Positions 1-8,459 of a stretch of DNA of 64,000 nucleotides are shown here, one piece after another. Every line of letters begins with the position of its first letter. Position 1 is the first letter of the stretch. The stretch covers positions 1,894,001 through 1,958,000 of the forward strand of contig NZ_FNSI01000001.1 in assembly GCF_900104955.1 (NCBI RefSeq). Reading direction: 5' to 3'. Origin of the DNA: Beijerinckia sp. 28-YEA-48 (GTDB lineage Bacteria > Pseudomonadota > Alphaproteobacteria > Rhizobiales > Beijerinckiaceae). The position numbers and the translations under genes were made by a program. Below the pieces are notes generated by a model. That model did no database searches. It was not told the DNA's origin and saw only the letters and a list, made by a program, of their open reading frames with translations.

Positions 1-1
1 C

Positions 2-1069
2 TGGGGCAATCCGGTTTATAACGCCGTTCTCAACCTCTCGGCGCCGCAGGCCCGCGCCGCCTTCGATCAGCTCTCGGGCGAAGTGAATGCCTCCTCCAAG
101 ACTGTCATCCTCCAGGACAGCCACTTCCTGCGTGACGCCAGCGTCGATCGGCTGCGCTCGGCCTTCGACGGTGTTGGCGCAACGCCGACACCGGTCATGT
201 CCTATGCGCCAGGTGGTCCCGTGCTTTTGCCAGGTAAGACCGAACGCTTCGCGGTCTGGGGCCGCGCCTTTGGCGGCTGGGGTACGACCGCCAGCAACGG
301 CACTGCCGCACGGATGAGGAATGATGTGGGCGGCGCCTTCATCGGTGCCGACGGCTTGGTCGGTGACAATTGGCGCGTCGGTCTGCTCGCCGGCTACAGC
401 CGTTCAAGCTTCCGCGTCAACGACCGCTCCTCGTCAGGCGCCAGCGATAATTATCACCTGGGCATCTATGGCGGCTCGCAATTCGGTGCCTTCGTCTTCC
501 GTTCCGGCGCCAGCATCTCTTGGCATGATCTGACGACCAATCGCGCCGTCAGCTTCGCGGGCTTGGCCACCAATAGCCTGCACGGCCGCCAGACGGCGCG
601 CACCGCACAGGTGTTCGGTGAAGTCGGCTATGGCATCCGAGCTGGCAGCTTCGGCCTCGAGCCCTTCGCCAATCTCGCCTATGTCAATCTGACCACCGAT
701 GGCTTCAGCGAGACCGGCGGACCGGCGGCACTCAACGTGCGTGGCAACAGCACCGGCATCACCTTCACGACGCTGGGCCTGCGCGCCTCGCAGCAGTTCA
801 ACCTCGGTTCGGTCAGCTTGACGGCCCGTGGCACGCTCGGCTGGCGCTATGCCTTCGGCGATGTGACGCCGATCTCGGCAGCCGCCTTCGCCGGTGGCAC
901 GCCGTTCTCGGTCGCCGGTCTGCCGATTGCCAAGAACGCCGCGATCGTCGAAGCCGGTCTCGACTTCAACCTGACTTCGCAGGCGACGCTCGGCATCTCC
1001 TACGGCGGCCAGTTCGGCTCGCGTCTCACCGATCAGACCATCAAGGGCAACTTCGCTTGGAAGTTCTGA
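2..1069 (+). CDS. Autotransporter beta-domain protein, 3' part only
   Basis: This is the C-terminal part of a type V secretion autotransporter; the passenger and signal peptide lie before the window. The frame is open from base 2 (Trp-Gly-Asn-Pro) and aligns residue for residue with the end of the next autotransporter (2110-4737), so the GTG at 83 is not a real start. About 355 residues are visible: a short alpha-helical linker, then an autotransporter translocator barrel rich in alternating aromatic and small residues (for example the AVWGRAFGGWG start), ending in the terminal phenylalanine (GNFAWKF) that the BAM machinery recognises. Family knowledge says the barrel inserts in the outer membrane and exports the passenger. 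It differs from the downstream copy by scattered substitutions only. Passenger function is unknown. Confidence 0.9.
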   Translation, partial: WGNPVYNAVLNLSAPQARAAFDQLSGEVNASSKTVILQDSHFLRDASVDRLRSAFDGVGATPTPVMSYAPGGPVLLPGKTERFAVWGRAFGGWGTTASNGTAARMRNDVGGAFIGADGLVGDNWRVGLLAGYSRSSFRVNDRSSSGASDNYHLGIYGGSQFGAFVFRSGASISWHDLTTNRAVSFAGLATNSLHGRQTARTAQVFGEVGYGIRAGSFGLEPFANLAYVNLTTDGFSETGGPAALNVRGNSTGITFTTLGLRASQQFNLGSVSLTARGTLGWRYAFGDVTPISAAAFAGGTPFSVAGLPIAKNAAIVEAGLDFNLTSQATLGISYGGQFGSRLTDQTIKGNFAWKF

Positions 1070-1105
1070 TCTGGAAATTCTGATCAGCGTTATAAGCAAA
1101 TGATC

Positions 1106-1140
1106 CGGCGCCGTCTCCCGATGACGGCGCCGTTTCTCAT
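1106..1140 (+). terminator. Intrinsic terminator after the first autotransporter
   Basis: A perfect 10-bp stem (CGGCGCCGTC at 1106-1115 with GACGGCGCCG at 1123-1132, 7-nt loop) is followed by TTTCTCATT. It lies 37 bp after the stop codon at 1069. Its presence argues against the LuxR gene starting at 1100, because that would put the hairpin inside its coding region. Confidence 0.8.
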
Positions 1141-1189
1141 TCCAGTTGAAGCGGCTTCTGACGATCCCTACGATGCGCGCCATCTGTCG

Positions 1190-1921
1190 ATGGCTTCAAC
1201 GAGGATTTGTTTCGCAATGATCGGAGAATTCGCCGCAGCGCTCGAAAAGTGTGCAACGATCGATGAGGTCAAGGTTCTGTTCAGGGATCGCATCGCGGCC
1301 TATGGCTATAACGCGAGCGCCTGCGGCGCCTTCCTGTCGACCGACCGAGGGCCGGAAACGCATTTCTTCTTTCAGGATTGGCCGCCAGCCTGGATCGAGC
1401 TCTATATCAGCCGCAATTTTGTCGCCGCCGATTATAGCGTGGCGGAAGCGCGTCGGCGCATCGCGCCCTTCACTTGGTTGGAAGCGAAAGCGCAGCGAAC
1501 CCTCTCACGCGCCGAGCAGGACATTTGGGACACCGCCGTCGCCTGGGGGTGGACGGACGGGCTTTCAGTGCCGATCCATGGGCCAGGTGGTTACTTCGGC
1601 CTCGTCGCCTTGGCGGGCAAGGAGCAGCCCATGCCGCCGCCCTTGCGCACCCTGTTGCATCAGATCTCGTTCCTGACTCATGAGCGTTGCCGCGCGCTGA
1701 TGGGCCTCGCTCCGGTTGCCGATCCGCAAGCTGTTCTCACCCATCGCGAATTGGAATGCATTCGCTGGGTAGCCGCCGGCAAAACCGATTTGGAAATCGC
1801 CGCCATCATGGACCTGTCCCAGACGACGGTGAAGACTCACCTCGACCAGGTCCGGCGCAAGCTGGGCGCCAAGACGCGCTCGCAAGCGGTCGCGCGCCTG
1901 GTACTGAGTGGCCTGTCGTAA
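1190..1921 (+). CDS. LuxR-family transcriptional regulator (solo)
   Basis: This is a DNA-binding regulator of about 243 residues. The N-terminal two thirds looks like an autoinducer-binding domain: it has the Trp/Tyr pair (PAWIELY), an aspartate (AADYSV) and a Trp after PFTW at the positions where TraR/LasR contact acyl-homoserine lactone, but the usual Asp-Pro pair reads Asp-Tyr. The C-terminal 65 residues are a clear LuxR/GerE helix-turn-helix (LTHRELECIRWVAAGKTDLE, then TTVKTHLDQVRRKLGAKTRS). The frame is open from 1100, but the terminator at 1106-1132 makes a start at 1190 or 1217 more likely. No luxI synthase is in the window, so it would be a solo. It sits between the two autotransporter genes in the same direction and may control them; that is inference. 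Confidence 0.85.
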   Translation: MASTRICFAMIGEFAAALEKCATIDEVKVLFRDRIAAYGYNASACGAFLSTDRGPETHFFFQDWPPAWIELYISRNFVAADYSVAEARRRIAPFTWLEAKAQRTLSRAEQDIWDTAVAWGWTDGLSVPIHGPGGYFGLVALAGKEQPMPPPLRTLLHQISFLTHERCRALMGLAPVADPQAVLTHRELECIRWVAAGKTDLEIAAIMDLSQTTVKTHLDQVRRKLGAKTRSQAVARLVLSGLS

Positions 1922-2109
1922 CCTGTGGCAAAATAGTAACGGCGCCTGCTCTTCCCTTCGTCCCTCCTCTTTTTAGAGGAGAGACGCCGCGTCCCAAACC
2001 CGCGACTTTCGCAGCGGGTTGATTCTTGGCGGGGGCACGGATGCTGGCGAAGGCTGGGCGGGATGTCTATTGGCGTGCGGCGGAAACAGACAAGCGCGCT
2101 CACAACACG

Positions 2110-4737
2110 ATGCGCATTGCACTGCTGATGAGTTCAGCCCTGCTGGCGGTGGTTCCCGTTCAGGCTGCCGACGTGGAAATCACCACCAATACACCGAGCG
2201 TCAATCTCGATAGTTTTTCCGGAACCACTGCGCATATCGCCAGCGGCGTCACCGTGGGATCGGCCAGTCCCGCCCTCCGCGCCTCCCTGCAAGCCTGGTC
2301 CGTGACCAACAATGGCAACATAACCGGCGGCAATACGGTTCAGCTTGACCAAGGTGGCACGTTTCTTAATGCGAATGGCGCCACCATCACCGGGACCTTG
2401 ACCGCACTGACATTCGGCTACAAGCCATTTGGGCTGCCGCCCGCCGGCGGTCCTGGCACTTTGGACAATTACGGCACGATCACCGGCGGTGTCGAAGGCG
2501 TGACGATGTGGCTGGGCGGAACCGTCAACAACCACTTTGGCGGGACGATCGAGACACTGAACGGCACGAACGCTGTTTCCATCGGGCAAGGGACATCACG
2601 CACGCTTTTCAACAGTGGTACAATTCGCGCCACGAAGACCACCGGCTTCAGCACCGGCGTCCTGATGCAAGGCGGTCCCTCGACATTCACGAATACCAGC
2701 ACGGGCGTGATCTTTGGCGACTATAACGGCGTCTACACCAGCGCCACGACGCCTTTCACCTCCTTCACCAACGCTGGCTCGATTACCTCCAGGCGCGGCC
2801 CGGCCGTCGAAGCGACCGGCGGCGGGACATTCGTCAACAGCGGCATGATCGGCTCGACGAACACCGATGGCATCCTGATCCGCAATAATGCGAATGCCGA
2901 CATCACCAATAGCGGCACCATTAGCGGCGCGGTCAACGCCATCAATTTTGCCGCCGCCGGCGGCGTGGCAACGCCGACCATTCATACCCTGCGCCTGCAG
3001 ACCGGTTCGGTGCTCAACGGCAATGTGCTGGGCGGCGCCAACACCGACAACCTCATTCTGGAAGGCACCGGCAGCGAAAGCATCGCGAAATTTCTGAACT
3101 TCGAGAATTTGACGATGAACGGCGGCGACTGGACGGTGACCGGCGCCGGGACTTTCTCCTCCGGCACGAACGTACAAGCTGGTACATTGCGGGTCGCGGG
3201 AGGCCTGACCACACCAGCACTCATGGTGCAGCCGGGCGGTACGCTCTCCGGCACTGGCACCGTCATCAGCAACGTCAATAACGGCGGCAGTGTCCGCGTC
3301 GATAGCGGCACCATGCTGACGATCAACGGCAACTACCTCCAACAATCGAGTGCCTTCCTGGTCATCGGCGCTACACCCTCCGCCGCTGGCCTTTTATCGA
3401 TTTCCGGCACGGCAACACTCAGTGGCGGTGTTCAGGTTCTGGCCGGGTCCGGCACCTATGCCCTGTCGACGCAGTACACGATCCTCACGGCCACGGGCGG
3501 TCGCACGGGCACGTTCGGCTCGGTCTCGTCGGACCTCGCCTTCGTGGCCCCCTCGCTCAGCTATGACGCCAATAACGTTTATTTGACGCTCGTCCGCAAC
3601 AGCATCGACTTCGCCGCTATCGGCAGCACGTTCAACCAGCGGGCGGCAGGCGCCGGGGTGGAAAGTCTTGGCTGGGGTGGCCCGATCTACAACGCCATTC
3701 TCAATCTGTCGGCGCCGCAAGCGCGCTTCGCCTTCGATCAGCTCTCGGGCGAAGTGCATGCTTCGGCCAAGACCGTCATCGTCGAGGACAGCCGTTTCCT
3801 GCGCGACGCCAGTATTGACCGGCTGCGCTCGGCTTTCGACGGTGTCGGCGCGACGCCGATGCCAGTCATGTCCTATGCACCGGGTGGTCCGGTGCTGGTG
3901 ACCGGCAATACCGAGCGCTTCGCTGTCTGGGGCCGCGCCTTCGGCGGATGGGGCACCAGCGCCAGCAACGGCAACGCCGCGCGGATGCGTCACGATGCCG
4001 GCGGTGCCTTCGTCGGCGCCGATGGTCTTCTTGCCGATACATGGCGTGTCGGTCTGCTCGCCGGCTACAGCCGCTCGAGCTTCCGCGTCAGCGACCGCTC
4101 CTCCTCGGGTGCCAGCGACAATTATCATCTCGGCATCTATGGCGGCACACAGTTTGGCGCCCTCGCCTTCCGCTCCGGCGCTAGTCTCTCTTGGCATGAC
4201 ATCACCACCAACCGCTCAGTTACCTTCCCCGGCTTCACCAATAGCCTGCACGGCCGCCAGACGGCGCGCACCGCACAGGTGTTCGGTGAAGTTGGATATG
4301 GCATCCGAGCTGGTAGCTTCGGCCTCGAGCCCTTCGCCAATCTCGCCTATGTCAATCTGACCACCGATGGGTTCAGCGAGACCGGCGGACCAGCGGCGCT
4401 CAACGTGCGTGGCAACAGCACCGGCGTCACCTTCACGACGCTGGGCCTGCGCGCCTCGCAGCAGTTCAACCTCGGTTCGGTGAGCTTGACCGCGCGCGGC
4501 ACGCTCGGCTGGCGCTATGCCTTCGGCGACGTGACGCCGATCTCAGCAGCCGCCTTCGCCGGTGGCACGCCATTCTCGGTCGCCGGTCTGCCGATCGCCA
4601 AGAACGCCGCGCTCGTCGAAGCCGGTCTCGACTTCAATCTGACTTCGCAGGCGACGTTGGGCCTCTCCTACGGCGGCCAGTTCGGCTCGCGCCTCACCGA
4701 TCAGACCATCAAGGGCAACTTCGCTTGGAAGTTCTGA
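2110..4737 (+). CDS. Autotransporter with repeat-rich passenger
   Basis: This is a full-length type V autotransporter of about 875 residues. The start at 2110 gives a clean Sec signal peptide (MRIALLMSSALLAVVPVQA, cut before ADVE); the frame is open from 2026 but that adds 28 charged residues. Residues about 25-540 form a passenger made of degenerate beta-helix repeats with recurring N-S/N-G-T/S-I motifs (VNNHFGGTI, LFNSGTI, FVNSGMI, ITNSGTI), typical of pertactin-like or haemagglutinin-like beta-helices. An autotransporter-associated stretch follows (LTTPALMVQPGGTLSGTGT region), then the linker and a beta-barrel of about 280 residues ending in Phe. The barrel is nearly the same as that of the upstream gene, whereas the passenger of that gene is not visible for comparison. 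Likely a surface adhesin or self-associating protein; no protease motif was seen. Confidence 0.9.
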   Translation: MRIALLMSSALLAVVPVQAADVEITTNTPSVNLDSFSGTTAHIASGVTVGSASPALRASLQAWSVTNNGNITGGNTVQLDQGGTFLNANGATITGTLTALTFGYKPFGLPPAGGPGTLDNYGTITGGVEGVTMWLGGTVNNHFGGTIETLNGTNAVSIGQGTSRTLFNSGTIRATKTTGFSTGVLMQGGPSTFTNTSTGVIFGDYNGVYTSATTPFTSFTNAGSITSRRGPAVEATGGGTFVNSGMIGSTNTDGILIRNNANADITNSGTISGAVNAINFAAAGGVATPTIHTLRLQTGSVLNGNVLGGANTDNLILEGTGSESIAKFLNFENLTMNGGDWTVTGAGTFSSGTNVQAGTLRVAGGLTTPALMVQPGGTLSGTGTVISNVNNGGSVRVDSGTMLTINGNYLQQSSAFLVIGATPSAAGLLSISGTATLSGGVQVLAGSGTYALSTQYTILTATGGRTGTFGSVSSDLAFVAPSLSYDANNVYLTLVRNSIDFAAIGSTFNQRAAGAGVESLGWGGPIYNAILNLSAPQARFAFDQLSGEVHASAKTVIVEDSRFLRDASIDRLRSAFDGVGATPMPVMSYAPGGPVLVTGNTERFAVWGRAFGGWGTSASNGNAARMRHDAGGAFVGADGLLADTWRVGLLAGYSRSSFRVSDRSSSGASDNYHLGIYGGTQFGALAFRSGASLSWHDITTNRSVTFPGFTNSLHGRQTARTAQVFGEVGYGIRAGSFGLEPFANLAYVNLTTDGFSETGGPAALNVRGNSTGVTFTTLGLRASQQFNLGSVSLTARGTLGWRYAFGDVTPISAAAFAGGTPFSVAGLPIAKNAALVEAGLDFNLTSQATLGLSYGGQFGSRLTDQTIKGNFAWKF

Positions 4738-4759
4738 TCTGGAAGTTCTGATCACAAAA

Positions 4760-4791
4760 CAGCCCGGCCTCGTCACAACGATGCCGGGCTG
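4760..4791. terminator. Hairpin terminator between convergent genes
   Basis: A perfect 9-bp stem (CAGCCCGGC at 4760-4768 with GCCGGGCTG at 4783-4791) lies between the autotransporter stop (4737) and the end of the convergent TctC gene (4799). The minus-strand tail reads TTTTGTGATC, so it can end the TctC transcript; the plus-strand tail (TCGCGTCTTATT) is weaker. Confidence 0.65.
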
Positions 4792-4798
4792 TCGCGTC

Positions 4799-5785
4799 TT
4801 ATTCTATCTTCACGGCAGCCGCTTCGACCATGCGCTTCCAATTGGGTGTTTCGCTGGCCAGGAAGCGCGCCAGATCATCCGGTGTTTTGATATCAGGATC
4901 GACATCGGCGCCCAGATTAGACAGCTTTTGGCGAACGTCCGTCTCCGCCAGAGCCGCATTGACCGCGTTGTTGATCTGGCTGGCCGTATCCTTCGTAATG
5001 CCGGCTGGCGCCAGAAAACAGAGCCACGTCGAAACCCTGACATCGCCAAAGCCCGCCTCAAGCGAGGTCGGCACATTGGGAAGTTGCGCCGCCCTGCGCC
5101 CGCCAGTCACGGCGAGCGCCCGCACGGTGCCAGCTTCAATAAAGCTGATGATGCCTGGCAGACTGTCGATCGTGAACTGAATGTTGCCGCCGATGAGATC
5201 CTGCAACATCGGCGCGCTGCCACGATAAGGCACGTGGCGTGCCTCCATCCCCGCGACCGTATTGAGCAAGGCGCCACCGAGATGGCCGGTCGATCCGTTG
5301 CCGGCACTGCCATAGTTGAACTGCTGCGGCCGCGCCTTGGCCTGGGTGACGAGTTCTACGACGGTCTTATAGTCCGCGCTGGCATTGACGATCAGAACGC
5401 TGGGGATTGAGGCGACGAAGGCGATCGGTGTGAATGCCGATGCCGTGTCATAGGGCATGCGCGCGTACATAAATTGGTTCATCGCGGCTGGGCCGGGCGT
5501 CGACATCAGCAGAACATGGGCGTCACCCGTGGCCTTGGCGACGGCTGCCGCGCCCAAATTTCCACCGGCTCCCGGAAGGTTTTCAACCAAAACGGTGGTC
5601 TTGAGCTGTGCCCCCAAGCGCTCACCCATGATGCGGGCAATCACGTCGGTCGTGCCGCCCGCCGCGAAGGGAACAATGATCTTGATGGGTTTATCCGGCC
5701 AGGCAAAGGCAGGTGTGATCACCGCGCTGGTTGAAGCCACAGTGGCCGCCAAGCCAAGCCGCGCTAAGATACGAGCGATATTCAT
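4799..5785 (-). CDS. Bug/TctC-family periplasmic solute-binding protein (1 of 5)
   Basis: This 328-residue protein is an extracytoplasmic binding protein of the tripartite tricarboxylate transporter family. It has a Sec signal peptide (ends ITPAFA, then WPDKPIKIIVPFAAGG), the family signature of a PFAAGG-T-D loop near residue 40, VENLPGAGGNLGA near residue 75, and the closing FLASETPNWKRMVEAA helix. Family members bind carboxylates in a Venus-flytrap cleft and deliver them to TctAB. No tctA or tctB gene is in the window. The start at 5785 is chosen because GGGGGGAAAT stands directly before that ATG; the upstream in-frame TTG at 5797 overlaps this ribosome-binding site. Ligand unknown; several carboxylate or aromatic acids are possible. 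Confidence 0.9.
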   Translation of the reverse strand: MNIARILARLGLAATVASTSAVITPAFAWPDKPIKIIVPFAAGGTTDVIARIMGERLGAQLKTTVLVENLPGAGGNLGAAAVAKATGDAHVLLMSTPGPAAMNQFMYARMPYDTASAFTPIAFVASIPSVLIVNASADYKTVVELVTQAKARPQQFNYGSAGNGSTGHLGGALLNTVAGMEARHVPYRGSAPMLQDLIGGNIQFTIDSLPGIISFIEAGTVRALAVTGGRRAAQLPNVPTSLEAGFGDVRVSTWLCFLAPAGITKDTASQINNAVNAALAETDVRQKLSNLGADVDPDIKTPDDLARFLASETPNWKRMVEAAAVKIE

Positions 5786-5850
5786 ATTTCCCCCCAACGC
5801 TCACCCAAAAATTCAATGAACTATATATATAATTTTTAAGAGTCAAAAGC
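5786..5850 (-). promoter_or_regulatory. Likely promoter region of the TctC gene
   Basis: The stretch upstream of the start at 5785 is sharply AT-rich (ACTATATATATAATTTTTAA at about 5820-5839) in an otherwise GC-rich region, and it lies between the terminator at 5878-5919 and the gene. TATA-like hexamers can serve as a minus-strand -10 box. I cannot assign a -35 box with confidence. Confidence 0.4.
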
Positions 5851-5877
5851 GTCACGAAACGCTGATCCCAAAACAAA

Positions 5878-5919
5878 CAGCCCGGCACCGTCGCCCCCTC
5901 CAGGGACGGTGCCGGGCTG
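5878..5919 (-). terminator. Terminator of the secreted hydrolase gene
   Basis: A perfect 15-bp stem (5878-5892 with 5905-5919, 12-nt loop) is followed on the minus strand by TGTTTGTTTTGGG. It lies 57 bp beyond the stop of the hydrolase gene (5977). The outer nine bases of its arms equal the arms of the hairpin at 4760-4791. Confidence 0.8.
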
Positions 5920-5976
5920 TCACGCATTTTCAAGCGAAATGGTTCCAGTTCGCGTCGAGAAAATGCGGTAGGCGGC

Positions 5977-7029
5977 CTACTTGGTCAGCTTCTTCTTCTC
6001 CAGCCAATCCTGGATGAGCTGCGACACCTGCAGGTTGTTCTTGTCCATCATCATCATGTGCGAATTGCCCTTGATGCCGACGGCGGGAAGATTGACCACG
6101 TCGACCGAGCCGCCAGCAGCGGTGATCTTGTCGCCAAAGTCGGTGGCGTTCTTGCGGATCGTCGGCCAGCGCGAATCCTGCTCAATGAAATCACCAAAGA
6201 CCATCAGCACGGGAATGCCCTTCAGCGCCGCCGCCTGGGCCGGATCGCCGATGCCGGCGGGCTCCACCGCGACGAGCGCCTTCACCTTGTCGGGGCGCGC
6301 CTGAGCCACCTTGAAACCGAACTGACCGGCCTGGCTGTGAAAGACGATGACACAGGGACAGATCTTGTCGACCTCGGCCAGATAGGCATCGATGATCATC
6401 TGGTCGGTCGAGGTCCAGCGCGGCACGATCTGCTTGACGAAATTGTCGTAGCCGTCGGGCGGGAACTGGTTGCCGGGCAGATATTTCCGTTTCGCCGGAT
6501 CGCTGTTGTAGCTGTTGGCGCCATCGCCAATGCGGAAACGCTCAAAGGGATTGGCGGTGGTGAGGAACACCGGGCTGCCCGGAATGACATCTGGATACAT
6601 CGCCCAGCTGGAACGACCGCGCTCGACCGCATCGGAATTGTAGACCGACCAGCCCTTGCGCAAGAAGAACTCAAGCCAACCCTGGCGTCCATCCGGCGTC
6701 GATTCATAGTTCACGCCGGTCATGCCGCCGCCATGCCAGAACAACACTGGGACCGTGCCCTTCTCGTTCTGCGGCAGGAAGTACTGCACATACATCTGGC
6801 CGGTCTGATAGGTGCCGTTGGGATCGACCTTGGCCGGCACGCCGCCTGGCGAGAAAACCGCTTCCGTCACCGGCCGCCCCGACAGCTCCACCTGCTTGCC
6901 GCCAATATGAAACGAGCCCATGCCGCGCAGACTGATCGGCTCCTGTGCCTGTTGTGCTTGCGCAGCGCCGAATCCACACGTCAGGCCAAAAGCCGCTGCC
7001 AGAATATGAAGCCTCAGAGTCCCGCTCAT
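5977..7029 (-). CDS. Secreted alpha/beta-hydrolase (esterase-like)
   Basis: This 350-residue protein has a signal peptide (LHILAAAFGLTCGFGAAQAQ) and an alpha/beta-hydrolase fold. An oxyanion-type WHGGGMTG motif is near residue 105, the likely nucleophile serine is in FHSQAGQFG (near residue 230), and a histidine near the C-terminus (IKGNSHMMMM) could complete the triad with an upstream Asp (VFGDFIEQD). It probably hydrolyses an ester in the periplasm; the substrate is unknown. The start at 7029 is preceded by GGAGGG at a good distance, whereas the in-frame ATG at 7050 overlaps no ribosome-binding site. It has its own strong terminator and is transcribed towards the TctC gene, so the two could act on the same compound. 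Confidence 0.8.
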   Translation of the reverse strand: MSGTLRLHILAAAFGLTCGFGAAQAQQAQEPISLRGMGSFHIGGKQVELSGRPVTEAVFSPGGVPAKVDPNGTYQTGQMYVQYFLPQNEKGTVPVLFWHGGGMTGVNYESTPDGRQGWLEFFLRKGWSVYNSDAVERGRSSWAMYPDVIPGSPVFLTTANPFERFRIGDGANSYNSDPAKRKYLPGNQFPPDGYDNFVKQIVPRWTSTDQMIIDAYLAEVDKICPCVIVFHSQAGQFGFKVAQARPDKVKALVAVEPAGIGDPAQAAALKGIPVLMVFGDFIEQDSRWPTIRKNATDFGDKITAAGGSVDVVNLPAVGIKGNSHMMMMDKNNLQVSQLIQDWLEKKKLTK

Positions 7030-7173
7030 AATCCCTCCTGCCGTTTCCATTGATATTGATCAGCGGCCTGCGCGGGCCGAAGTCGGCCGTCCGGTAGAGC
7101 CCAAAGATTGGGCATTGTGAAATGCAAACGCCAGAGTCATTAATGCGTCACGCGCATCAAACTCTGATGCTGC

Positions 7174-8412
7174 TCAATCAGAGAATGCGTAAAGGTCGGC
7201 GTCAGGATCAGCGCGACCGGTCAGATGCGCACGCATGATCTCGCTCGCGATGCGGCTATATGTGATGCCGTTGCCGCCAAAGCCGAGGATGGCCCAACAA
7301 TTTTTCAGGCCCGGGATGGCGCCGATCGAGGGAAGCCCCGTCGCGGTTGTCCCAAAAGATCCAGTCCAGGCATAGGCAGGCTGCATATCCAAGTCCGGAA
7401 ACAAGCGGCCGACGCCTCGCGCGATGCGCGCCACTTTGGTCTGAAGAAGCGCGTCGCGCTTGGCCTCGTCGGCGAACTCTTCATCCTCGCCGCCGGCAAT
7501 CACGCGCCCGTCCGGCGTCGTGCGCATATACAAATAGGGATCGCTCGCTTCCCAGATCAGACAGCGCTCAGGCCATAGCCGTCTTGTCTGCGGTTCGGTG
7601 GCCAGCGCAAAGGTCGAAATGATCTTGTGCCCCGCTGCGGGAACGACATAGGGAATTTCATAGCCGGTGGCATAGACGAGATGCCGGCAGCGAATGACAG
7701 GCCCCTGCTTCGTCTTCACAAGCACCAGACGCGCACTGGCCTCGATCTTCGTCACTTCTACCGGTGCATGGAGCGTGGCACCTGCCGCGATCGCAGCGCG
7801 TAGATAACCCAGCGTCAAGCGCCTTGGATCCACCGTCATATTGCCGAAGCTCAGCAAGCCCGCATCACGGCGAAGCGAAAAACGATCAAGCAAGGCGCGA
7901 CGGCCGAGAAAAACACTCTCCAGGCCTGCCGCGCGACGGGCTTCTCCCTCAAGCCGCAGCGCCTCGCGCCCGAGGCGATCACCGGAAAGATAGAGACTGC
8001 TGCGGTCATCAAGCCCGCAATCGAAACCGAGTTCACGGGTGCGAGCGCGCAGATTGCCAAGCGCGAGCGCAGAGCGACGCCAGGCGCGAATGGCATTGTC
8101 GGGACCGATCTTCTTCGAGAGAAGCGTCAGAGGTTCGTCGATTTCATATTGAACCAGGGCCGTGCTGGCGGCCGTCGAACCTTTCGCCGCGCCCCGTCTA
8201 TCGACAATCGCGACCCGCATGCCGGCATCGACAAGCGCTTCCGCCGTTAAAGCGCCGGATATGCCCGCCCCGACCACGAGGACGTCGACGCGCACATCGT
8301 GTTGTAGTCGATCGCCCTGGATGCCCCTGGCCGCTGTTCCCAGCCAGATTGGCGTTCCTGTTCGCAGATCGAGTTTCGATGTCGCCATAGCAGCGTCGCC
8401 TCTTTGGGGCAT
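7174..8412 (-). CDS. DAO-family FAD-dependent oxidoreductase
   Basis: This 412-residue flavoprotein belongs to the D-amino-acid-oxidase-like family. The FAD dinucleotide fold is at residues about 42-70 (VDVLVVGAGISGALTAEAL, then a second Glu/Asp-ending strand VAIVDRRG). A long substrate domain follows, and the C-terminal FAD-contact region reads GIPGLKNCWAILGFGGNGIT-like. Such enzymes oxidise secondary or primary amines or sarcosine-like substrates; the exact substrate is not visible. An alternative ATG lies at 8388 (MATSKLDL). It is followed by no partner genes and faces away from the dehydrogenase at 8460. Confidence 0.8.
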   Translation of the reverse strand: MPQRGDAAMATSKLDLRTGTPIWLGTAARGIQGDRLQHDVRVDVLVVGAGISGALTAEALVDAGMRVAIVDRRGAAKGSTAASTALVQYEIDEPLTLLSKKIGPDNAIRAWRRSALALGNLRARTRELGFDCGLDDRSSLYLSGDRLGREALRLEGEARRAAGLESVFLGRRALLDRFSLRRDAGLLSFGNMTVDPRRLTLGYLRAAIAAGATLHAPVEVTKIEASARLVLVKTKQGPVIRCRHLVYATGYEIPYVVPAAGHKIISTFALATEPQTRRLWPERCLIWEASDPYLYMRTTPDGRVIAGGEDEEFADEAKRDALLQTKVARIARGVGRLFPDLDMQPAYAWTGSFGTTATGLPSIGAIPGLKNCWAILGFGGNGITYSRIASEIMRAHLTGRADPDADLYAFSD

Positions 8413-8459
8413 GACGCCGATTTAACCAAAACCGGAGCACGCCGTGCTAGAGGTCCAAC

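Noticed and set aside
434..1183. Long minus-strand open frame opposite the first autotransporter barrel
   Set aside because: It mirrors a clear beta-barrel gene, has Arg/Glu/Ala-rich mirror composition and no ribosome-binding site.
6058..7053. 331-codon plus-strand frame opposite the secreted hydrolase
   Set aside because: The minus-strand protein has signal peptide and hydrolase motifs; the plus frame is an antisense shadow rich in His/Arg/Asp.
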